Of a DNA stretch of 7,961 bases, positions 1 to 5,671 are shown in pieces. A program made the translations under genes and the position numbers. Each line of letters opens with the position of its first letter. Within the stretch, counting starts at the first letter, position 1. A model generated the notes under the pieces. The model had not been told where the DNA came from and made no database searches. It saw only the letters and a list, made by a program, of their open reading frames with translations. Source of the stretch: Planctomycetota bacterium (GTDB lineage: Bacteria; Planctomycetota; Phycisphaerae; WQYP01); NCBI GenBank assembly GCA_021805585.1, contig JAJZEY010000234.1, positions 1 to 7,961 on the forward strand, given 5' to 3'.

Positions 1-231
1 ACCGTAATTTGACTGCACATCGTCATCGGTGAACCAGCGACCATCGGAGCCAGGCTCAATAAAAATTAATGTATTACCGTACGCATCGGTGTCGTATGCC
101 TCCACGATATAGCCGCCGGAATTGGTTAACGCCACCGCGCGGAACAGCAAATTTTGCAAAAAATAATACGCGCCAGCGGGCGTTCTCTGCGGCCTCTGTG
201 GCTCAGCCGTTTTATAAGCATTCCTGACCAT
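1..231 (-). pseudogene. RHS/YD-repeat core fragment, 5'-truncated, runs off left edge
   Basis: Reading the minus strand from 231 to 1 gives an open frame of 77 codons with no stop at the window edge. It contains FLQNLLFRAVALTN, then VEAYDTDAYGNTL and DGRWFTDDDVQSNYG. These match the pattern seen just before the conserved end of RHS repeat-associated core domains (YxxxAYGN followed by a DG.W.T.DDVQ.NYG block); the usual RYYDP/GR(W/F)..RDP block would lie off the left edge. A TAA at 234-232 is in frame immediately before an ATG at 231-229. The first 18 or so codons (TAEPQRPQRT and neighbours) do not look like RHS sequence, so a normal multi-thousand-residue RHS protein cannot start here. I infer a displaced or decayed 3' portion of an RHS gene, or an orphan RHS tip cassette. 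Full RHS proteins are surface or secreted and carry variable C-terminal domains. The family assignment is fairly sure; the pseudogene status is inference because the left end is missing. Confidence 0.65.
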
Positions 232-372
232 TTAACTGTCCAGTCAGAACACAAGTTACCACGCCGCGTTACCAAGCCAGGGACCGGGCATACCCATTTG
301 CTAGACGCCATTTATACCCCTCCACCAACCGCAATACAAGAAAATAAGGCAAGAATTCAAACGAATCCTACG

Positions 373-389
373 AGGGCCAGGCCCTTTTT
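373..389 (+). terminator. Possible small hairpin with T-tract
   Basis: AGGGC (373-377) and GCCCT (381-385) pair around a CAG loop and run directly into TTTTT (385-389). The shape is that of an intrinsic terminator on the plus strand, but the stem is only 5 bp and no plus-strand gene ends just upstream, so it may be chance. Confidence 0.2.
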
Positions 390-395
390 AATCTT

Positions 396-414
396 AAATT
401 TGAAATTTGAAATT
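396..414. repeat. AAATTTG short tandem repeat
   Basis: Two full copies of the 7-bp unit AAATTTG plus a partial third (AAATT) lie in an AT-rich patch of an otherwise GC-rich segment. The open frames that cross it give LKFEI-type translations, which argues that those frames are spurious. No function can be assigned. Confidence 0.6.
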
Positions 415-612
415 CACATTCCCCCCGCGAAAATGCAAAATGCCAGATGCCTCACTCATGGGCACGCTGCCCACGCTACAAAACGTCCCCGCCTCCTTGC
501 TCCCCTGCATCCTCCGAGTTGAGTTTTACTGCCTATTCGCCAACTGCAGGCCGTTTTTATCAGGAAGGTCGCCAAAGCCCATCAATCGCCCCGGTCTGCC
601 AGTTGCTCTACT

Positions 613-902
613 CTTGGCAGCGAAATCCGCTCGATTTTGGCCTGCGGCCAAAATCGGCAATCGACCTTTGCACTGCCAAGGCCGCGCGCTTTCCTACGAT
701 GAAAAGAGACCGTTGAAAATAGGCCGCGGAAGGTACAATGTTTCGGCGAGAGTCACTTTTTCCTCCCAACCTTATGTGCTCTGCTTTCACCGGCTCAACG
801 GTCTCCTGATCTGCGTTGCCGCAGGTCTAAACTTGCACGTTCAGCAGGCTTGACACAGCACTTGGACCGGAAAAATCGGCGGTCCCGGCGCTGCTGAAGT
901 GC
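613..902 (+). ncRNA. Hairpin-rich segment, candidate structured RNA or leader
   Basis: Four inverted-repeat structures follow one another. (1) CTTGGCAG 613-620 with CTGCCAAG 673-680 encloses an 11-bp perfect stem, 632-642 with 646-656, loop TGC. (2) 706-716 with 795-805 is a perfect 11-bp pair closing smaller stems 723-726/791-794 and 730-734/769-773. (3) 808-815 with 820-827 is an 8-bp stem with one T.G pair and a TTGC loop. (4) 835-847 with 891-902 is a 12-bp pair with one bulged G, enclosing GGACCG 864-869 / CGGTCC 880-885. The extra closing pairs at 631/657, 810/825 and 850/887 are T.G on the plus strand and would be A.C on the minus strand, which mildly favours a plus-strand RNA. I recognise no known RNA family: the conserved cores of RNase P RNA, tmRNA, SRP RNA and common riboswitches are not apparent. 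It could equally be a DNA repeat element. Confidence 0.3.
713..739 (+). promoter_or_regulatory. Weak sigma70-like promoter candidate
   Basis: TTGAAA (713-718) and TACAAT (734-739) each match the consensus at five of six positions, but the spacer is only 15 bp instead of about 17. Transcription would start near 746 and give a leader of about 200 nt before the dehydratase ATG, including the inverted repeats at 808-902. The -35 overlaps the left arm of the 706-716/795-805 inverted repeat. Speculative. Confidence 0.2.
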
Positions 903-911
903 GCGGCGGAC

Positions 912-940
912 TTGCCGCATCCGTCACTCTGCCCTAAGTT
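912..940 (+). promoter_or_regulatory. Weak promoter-like pair directly before the dehydratase ATG
   Basis: TTGCCG (912-917) and TAAGTT (935-940) are separated by 17 bp. The -35 has four of six consensus bases and the -10 only three. If used, transcription would start about at 947, the first base of the ATG, giving a leaderless mRNA. That would fit the absence of any Shine-Dalgarno-like sequence before this start. Low confidence. Confidence 0.15.
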
Positions 941-946
941 ACTGGC

Positions 947-1984
947 ATGGAAACGATAGAACTCCCGAAGCTTACATCACGGCGGCTTGATTCCCACAAA
1001 GGCGACTATGGCAAAGTATTAATCATTGCCGGCAGCGAAAACATGATCGGCGCACCGGCATTGGCAGCGCTGGCCGCGTTCCGCGCCGGTGCGGGCATGG
1101 TGCGAATTGCCGCCGCCAGGGAATTGCTGCCGCATATCCTGACAATTTGCCCCACCGCCACCGGTTTTCCGATCAATCCGCGTGATACAAAATCGCTGGT
1201 CGCTTTTGCCGATCAGCACGATTCCGTCGCCATCGGTCCGGGCATGGGTGTCAACCCGCTGACGCGCCGCATCGTGCTGGAACTGCTGGAACGCCATCAT
1301 CGGCCCATGGTGCTGGACGCCGATGCCCTGAACACCCTGGCCTCTCTGGAAGCCAGCGAATGGCCGACGCGGCGCGACTGGTCCAACATTGTCCTGACGC
1401 CGCACATGGGAGAGTTCATGCGCCTGATGGGCGCGGTGATGAAACGCGGCGGGGATGTCGCCCTGACGCCCGAAGCCGCCGGCCAGTTGGCCCCCGCATC
1501 AACGGCAAAACCGTCGCCGCGCAGTCTCGTGGAAGATGACGACGCCCCAAGTACCGCCGACGGAATACCTGTGGACCTGCCCCCGGAACAGACCGCCGAT
1601 GCCACCGGTCCGGCCCGGAATGGCGCTGCGGCGAGTTCATCCGCCGGACCCGATCACTCCGCGCTGGCCGAATTGCTTAGCCGCGGCACCGGTTGCGTGG
1701 TGGTGTTAAAGGGGCATCGTACCGCAATTGCCGACGGCCGACGGGCGGCCGTGAACAAAACCGGAAATCCAGGCATGGCGACCGCGGGCAGCGGCGATGT
1801 GCTGACCGGGGTTATCGCCTCTTTGCTGGGCCAGCGGTTTAATGCGGTTAACGCGGCGGTCCTCGGCGTGCACCTGCACGGACTGGCGGGTGATATCGCG
1901 GCGGAAACCATCGGGCCGGCCGGCCTGCTGGCCACCGATATAGCGGCTTTGCTGCCCCAGGCGTTAAAACGATCTTTGGCCTGA
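947..1984 (+). CDS. nnrD: ADP-dependent NAD(P)H-hydrate dehydratase (stand-alone)
   Basis: This 345-residue cytosolic enzyme belongs to the ribokinase-like YjeF C-terminal/CARKD family. The family removes water from the (S)-form of hydrated NADH or NADPH, using ADP, to repair damaged cofactor. Visible motifs are SHKGDYGKVLIIAGS (16-30), AFRAGAGMVRIA (44-55), GPGMG (97-101), LDADALN (123-129), TPHMGE (151-156), VVVLKGHRT (251-259) and NPGMATAGSGDVLTG (274-288), with GSGD at 281-284 supplying the expected catalytic Asp284. The epimerase (YjeF N-terminal) domain that is often fused in bacteria is absent and no separate copy lies in this window. Typical stand-alone members have about 280 residues. 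The excess is a Pro/Ala/Asp-rich stretch at about 166-235, between the TPHMGE and KGHRT motifs. The start is fixed by an in-frame TAA at 935-937 only three codons upstream. No Shine-Dalgarno is seen. The 3' end converges on the HEAT-repeat gene with an 11-bp gap. The function call is secure. Confidence 0.95.
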   Translation: METIELPKLTSRRLDSHKGDYGKVLIIAGSENMIGAPALAALAAFRAGAGMVRIAAARELLPHILTICPTATGFPINPRDTKSLVAFADQHDSVAIGPGMGVNPLTRRIVLELLERHHRPMVLDADALNTLASLEASEWPTRRDWSNIVLTPHMGEFMRLMGAVMKRGGDVALTPEAAGQLAPASTAKPSPRSLVEDDDAPSTADGIPVDLPPEQTADATGPARNGAAASSSAGPDHSALAELLSRGTGCVVVLKGHRTAIADGRRAAVNKTGNPGMATAGSGDVLTGVIASLLGQRFNAVNAAVLGVHLHGLAGDIAAETIGPAGLLATDIAALLPQALKRSLA

Positions 1985-1995
1985 CGGTCGGCACA

Positions 1996-3960
1996 TCAAC
2001 GAATCGGATGAACGGCGGTAATGTCTCCGGCACGCGGCGATTTTATGTAAACGGGAAGCGCCAGCGGCTTGCCCGTAAGCCGGGTGTAGGCCCACCGGCA
2101 GGACATGCCGATGCGGTCCGTCGCCTGCGGACCATAATAGATATAGACGGTATTGGCATCTGACGGTTGCCCGATCTCGCCTATAACAATCGCGCTTATG
2201 GCGCGAACCGCCGGACTTTCCGGGTCCAGCGGATTAATATCATTTAACCGGTCCGACAGCTCGCTGATGATATGCCGATGCCGCCCGGCATGGTAGATAC
2301 GTCCCAGCGCCCAGATGGCCGACGCCCGGGCCGTTCCCGAATAATTCTGCGTTTTTGGAATAAAGGTCCGCAGATAGGCCGCCCCCGGCCGCCAGTGCAA
2401 AAGACCAATTAATTGAAATATCTGCGCAAGTTGAATATTGTCATCGCGATACGCGTTCTTGTGGAAGCCGGCGGTCTGACTGTTTTCAATATTCGTCCGA
2501 CTGGCCATGGCCAGTTTACGCGCACGGGCCAGCAGCGCCCGAAGCGGTGCGGAAAGCCCCAGTTCACGCAGGGCCACCACCGCGCCCACACGAACGGTTG
2601 GCGCGCCGGTCAACGCCGCGTGCAAAAGCAGCGGCTCACCGGGGCGGTCGATCAGGCCGCCGATTACCAGGGCCGCCTGACGCGCTCCGCGCGGTCCGCC
2701 ATGAATCAATTGAGACCGGCATTCCGTTAGAATCGCCCCGCGCAGGCTGCTTTTCCCGCCCAGCACAATCAGTTCATGCCGGCAATACCACCGCACAAAA
2801 CGGCGGCGATCATTTAACAGTTGCCCCATCAATTGAATGGATTTGCCCGCCACAGCCCCTGTCCGACCGGGCTGCCGGGCGCTGTTGACATCCAGAATAT
2901 GCCGGACCAATACCTGCGCAACAAGTCGCCGAATGTCCGGAATCGGATTCCCCGCCGCCCCCTGCGCCTGATGAACAATTAATTCCGCATGGTCCCCGAC
3001 CAGGGCGGCCATCGCGCCCTGCACCAGAACATTCTGTTTTCCGCTGACCAGCCGCACCAGAACCGCCTGTTGGGTTGCATCCGCCGCGGATCGGCATAGC
3101 GTCAGGGCCAACAGACCGTTTTGCAGCACGGCGCTATGGTTGCGTTGTCCCGCCGCCGCCGCGCCATTCAACAGACCCGCCGCCATGGCCCCGGCGCTGT
3201 GCGGGTCAAGCTCCCCCAACGCCGCGGCCGCCGCCAGACGCAGTGCCAGCGGGTTATGGGCATCCGCCGCCAAATCCGCCATGGAACGCGCCGCGGCGGA
3301 ATCACCGGCCTTCCCCAGCGACCGAATGGCCGACAAGCGAATGGAAAGCGGAAGTTTTGTGTCCGCAGCGCGATGCCGCCACGGGGCAAACATTCGCCGC
3401 GTTTTCCAACGTGCCAGAAGCGGGTCGGCCGCCAGAATCGCCAGGGGCTGATGGGACCGCTGATCCATTCCGGTCAGGAACGCTTTCGTAGCCGGGTCCG
3501 CGAGTGACGACAGCGTTTCAACGGCCGCTGTGCCAACCGCGGGAAATGCGGACTTGGCGGCAAGTCTTTCCAAATCTGGTTCCAGAACCGCAAGCCCCGG
3601 CATTCCGGCGGCGGCCATGCGGCGTATGCCGCGACAGGCGACCTGCTGCATTTCTGAATCGCGATGTGCCAGCACCTGCCGCCATACCGGTATCAGGGCC
3701 TGATCAAACGTTTTCTTCAGGGCAGGCCGCGGAATTATCGGCATTTCCCAGATGATATTGGAAATGCCATTGCCCACCGCACCGGACACCGACGATCCGT
3801 TGGCACCCGTTACAACAGCGCCACCCGACACAAAAAGGGCCAAAACGCACGCGAATTTTACGCGGCCAGTGCCAGCATCCGCCGGCCGGTAGCGCGGTTC
3901 ACCGGTGAACCGGCTTAAAGAATTCATCCGCGAAAACAGTAAACATATCTGGGCGATCAT
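1996..3960 (-). CDS. Exported HEAT-like repeat protein, last gene of ABC cluster
   Basis: The product has 654 residues and no recognisable catalytic motif. Counting from the ATG at 3960, a hydrophobic segment at 34-52 (FACVLALFVSGGAVV), preceded by several arginines and followed by small residues (TGANGSS), looks like a signal peptide with a long n-region or an N-terminal anchor. Most of the rest is amphipathic paired helices of HEAT/PBS-lyase type: SIRLSAIRSLGKAGD (206-220), LRLAAAAALGELD (240-252), QAALVIGGL (428-436), VRVGAVVALRELGL (456-469), ARASAIWALGRI (544-555) and VRAISAIVIGEIG (585-597). Such solenoids bind proteins, so a scaffold on the outer face of the membrane is plausible. The permease stop lies 46 bp upstream, so the two genes are probably co-transcribed. 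I prefer ATG 3960 because AGG lies 9 nt before it. An ATG at 3927 and a TTG at 3993 are alternatives, and 3927 gives a tidier signal peptide. The fold is fairly sure; the role is unknown. Confidence 0.85.
   Translation of the reverse strand: MIAQICLLFSRMNSLSRFTGEPRYRPADAGTGRVKFACVLALFVSGGAVVTGANGSSVSGAVGNGISNIIWEMPIIPRPALKKTFDQALIPVWRQVLAHRDSEMQQVACRGIRRMAAAGMPGLAVLEPDLERLAAKSAFPAVGTAAVETLSSLADPATKAFLTGMDQRSHQPLAILAADPLLARWKTRRMFAPWRHRAADTKLPLSIRLSAIRSLGKAGDSAAARSMADLAADAHNPLALRLAAAAALGELDPHSAGAMAAGLLNGAAAAGQRNHSAVLQNGLLALTLCRSAADATQQAVLVRLVSGKQNVLVQGAMAALVGDHAELIVHQAQGAAGNPIPDIRRLVAQVLVRHILDVNSARQPGRTGAVAGKSIQLMGQLLNDRRRFVRWYCRHELIVLGGKSSLRGAILTECRSQLIHGGPRGARQAALVIGGLIDRPGEPLLLHAALTGAPTVRVGAVVALRELGLSAPLRALLARARKLAMASRTNIENSQTAGFHKNAYRDDNIQLAQIFQLIGLLHWRPGAAYLRTFIPKTQNYSGTARASAIWALGRIYHAGRHRHIISELSDRLNDINPLDPESPAVRAISAIVIGEIGQPSDANTVYIYYGPQATDRIGMSCRWAYTRLTGKPLALPVYIKSPRAGDITAVHPIR
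3895..3912. repeat. 18-bp perfect palindrome near start of HEAT-repeat gene
   Basis: CGGTTCACC (3895-3903) is followed directly by its reverse complement GGTGAACCG (3904-3912). It lies in codons 17-22 counted from ATG 3960, or 15 bp inside the gene if ATG 3927 is the start. Dyads of this size are typical of repressor operators, but coding constraint or chance cannot be excluded. Confidence 0.5.
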
Positions 3961-4006
3961 GTCATGTAACCTGTTGAAAAATGCGACGAACAAAAAGTTT
4001 ACAGCG

Positions 4007-5671
4007 TTATCCGGCGCGCGTTAATTCACCGGTACGCCACACCAGCACCAGCAGGGCCGCCGCGCCCACACCGCCCATGAACCACCAGTTCCATGGCAAC
4101 AACGCGTAATGGGTAAAGCCCGGTGCCCGCACCGCACCCAGCGCCGCCGCCAGCGGGTCTGTCCGCAGGCAGAAGCGTACAATGGCCGGGGAAAAAATAT
4201 CGCCCCGTCCGGCCCATGCCAGCAATCCGCCGCCGCATAACGCCACCAGCAATCCATAAGCCACCGCTGTGGCCGTGGCCGTCCGGCGAAACAAGCTGCT
4301 GACCGCGGCACTGACCAGCACGGAAACGATCGCAATGACAATTAAACAGACCAGTGCCAGAACAACGCGGCGTTTCTGATTTGGATTGATAATCAGCATC
4401 ACCGCGTAGCCCGGCAGCGTCGCCAGCAGAATCAGCAGCAGCGTGCGGGCGGCGCTAAGCAATTTTCCCGAGACAATCGTCACCGCGGTCAGCGGCGTCA
4501 TCTGAAGAATCTGCCAGGATCCAGTCTGAATTTCCGAACTGATAAGCCCCGCGGATAGCGTGGGAGCTATCAGGATAATCAGTGAAACCTGCAGCAGTAC
4601 AATAATTTCCCCAAGCGTGTTGGACGTGAAACTCATCGATCCCCATGAAGCCGCCAGCATCAGCCCCAGCGATACAATCAGGCATCCGCCGATCAGACGC
4701 ATCATCCAGTGCGATCGGCCAAACCGTGAGGCGCGGAATTCCTTGACCATCACCGGATTGGACCATGGCCCGGTCAGGCCGCTGCGCCGCTGCGGATCAA
4801 AAAACCACAGATACATCACGCGACGCCATACTTTTACGCCCGTCGAACGGTCATCGGTTATTTTGCCTGACGCCCGTGGCCGGTCGAAGAGGCGGCCGGA
4901 CAAACGGCGTATCGTTGCAATTGCCAGCAGCAGGGACATCAGCAGACTCGCTATGGCGTAATGGCCCATCACCTGTCCGCCGCCGGACTCACCGCCGCTT
5001 ATCCGCCGTTGCCCCAGGGCATGAACCACCGCCGGAATCGGTGAAAGAGACGCCATCCACGCCACCGGCTGTCCGAGGCCGGGTGTATCGGAATGAATAA
5101 ACAGCGGCGGAATTAAAACCAGAATTCCAATTACAAACAGCGCCGCATACGTGGTACGCAATGCCGCTTCCACGGTGGCCGCCCGCAGGCTTACATACAG
5201 CCCCAGGGCGGTGGATTGCAGCGCCACGCAGACCAGAATTCCGTACAGCGGAAGCAGTTCCTGCGTCACGCTGACGCCACCCATGGTGTAACAGGCCACC
5301 GCCGGCGGAATGCTTAACACAAGCAGCAGCAGGGGAACGCCCATAACCCCCACCAGTTTACCCCAGTACACCGCAGCCGGTGACAACGGCGAATTCAGCA
5401 GAAGCGAAAGCGTGCCGCTGCGCTTTTCGGAAACCAGGGTGCCGGCCGGAAATGCCGGCGCCAGAATCATCAGGCCGGCCAGCAGTGTGTAACCAAATAA
5501 CCGCAGTACGTCGGCGGCCTGCTGACCGGATAAATTCACCTGGGAGCTTGCCGGCCAGCGCAAAAGCACCACCGCCGCCAGCGCCGCCAGCCAGACCAAT
5601 TGCACCGCCAGTGTCTGCGGACGTCGCAAAAGGCCGATAAATTCGCGTTGAATAATCGGGTTTTGAATCAT
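4007..5671 (-). CDS. ABC-2 type permease, two fused membrane modules
   Basis: This 554-residue inner-membrane protein is the transmembrane partner of the ATPase encoded just upstream. It contains two similar halves. Half one has NPIIQREF (4-11), a SEKRSGTLSLLLNSPLS coupling segment (81-97), then GKL (104-106) and about six membrane helices (roughly 22-38, 60-80, 108-128, 140-162, 172-192, 238-254). Half two repeats this: NPVMVKEF (305-312), SSEIQTGSWQILQMTPLT (378-395), GKL (402-404) and helices near 325-342, 355-377, 405-428, 436-460, 468-487 and 531-546. The (S)E..(S/T)G....L...PL motif is characteristic of ABC-2 permeases of the gliding/NosY type. An Arg-rich cytoplasmic linker (255-304, including WFFDPQRRSG) joins the halves. 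One polypeptide could thus supply the whole 12-helix pore, working with an ATPase dimer. Its ATG overlaps the ATPase stop (ATGA, 5671-5668), and GGGAG at 5683-5679 is a good Shine-Dalgarno 7 nt before it. The substrate is unknown. Confidence 0.92.
   Translation of the reverse strand: MIQNPIIQREFIGLLRRPQTLAVQLVWLAALAAVVLLRWPASSQVNLSGQQAADVLRLFGYTLLAGLMILAPAFPAGTLVSEKRSGTLSLLLNSPLSPAAVYWGKLVGVMGVPLLLLVLSIPPAVACYTMGGVSVTQELLPLYGILVCVALQSTALGLYVSLRAATVEAALRTTYAALFVIGILVLIPPLFIHSDTPGLGQPVAWMASLSPIPAVVHALGQRRISGGESGGGQVMGHYAIASLLMSLLLAIATIRRLSGRLFDRPRASGKITDDRSTGVKVWRRVMYLWFFDPQRRSGLTGPWSNPVMVKEFRASRFGRSHWMMRLIGGCLIVSLGLMLAASWGSMSFTSNTLGEIIVLLQVSLIILIAPTLSAGLISSEIQTGSWQILQMTPLTAVTIVSGKLLSAARTLLLILLATLPGYAVMLIINPNQKRRVVLALVCLIVIAIVSVLVSAAVSSLFRRTATATAVAYGLLVALCGGGLLAWAGRGDIFSPAIVRFCLRTDPLAAALGAVRAPGFTHYALLPWNWWFMGGVGAAALLVLVWRTGELTRAG

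Larger units (their letters stand above)
232..946. other. 715-bp intergenic region without a convincing gene
   Basis: No frame here looks like a protein gene. The open frames at 154-522, 407-853 and 447-716 (plus) and 608-790 (minus) overlap one another, have low-complexity or Pro/Arg/Cys-rich translations, and run through the inverted repeats. What the region does hold: a GTTACCA direct repeat (255-261 and 268-274), a possible small hairpin with a T-tract (373-389), an AAATTTG tandem repeat (396-414), a dense set of inverted repeats (613-902), and weak promoter-like sequences at 713-739 and 912-940. No tRNA-like cloverleaf or CRISPR repeat was seen. Confidence 0.7.

Noticed and set aside
373..389. 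Confident intrinsic terminator
   Set aside because: The stem is only 5 bp and no plus-strand gene ends upstream, so it is kept only as a low-confidence site.
154..522. Open frame of 122 codons on the plus strand
   Set aside because: It is antisense to the RHS fragment at its start, Pro/His/Arg-rich, crosses the tandem repeat and gives LKFEI-type sequence typical of translated AT repeats.
407..853. Open frame of 148 codons on the plus strand in the intergenic region
   Set aside because: It runs across the AAATTTG repeat and three of the inverted-repeat structures, overlaps other open frames, has a composition unlike the neighbouring genes and no recognisable domain.
613..902. Known structured RNA such as RNase P RNA, tmRNA, SRP RNA or a riboswitch
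   Set aside because: None of the conserved core sequences of these RNAs was found by eye on either strand.
2500..2515. 16-bp palindrome ACTGGCCATGGCCAGT
   Set aside because: It lies deep inside the HEAT-repeat coding sequence with no gene start nearby; palindromes of G/C-rich codons such as this are easily explained by coding sequence.
3075..3507. Long overlapping plus-strand open frames opposite the HEAT-repeat gene
   Set aside because: They are high-GC antisense shadows, rich in Pro/Arg/Ala, with no motif; the minus-strand frame has clear helical-repeat periodicity.
3928..3993. TTG start at 3993 for the HEAT-repeat gene
   Set aside because: It has no ribosome site at a suitable distance and adds an unusual N-terminus; ATG codons at 3960 and 3927 are better starts.
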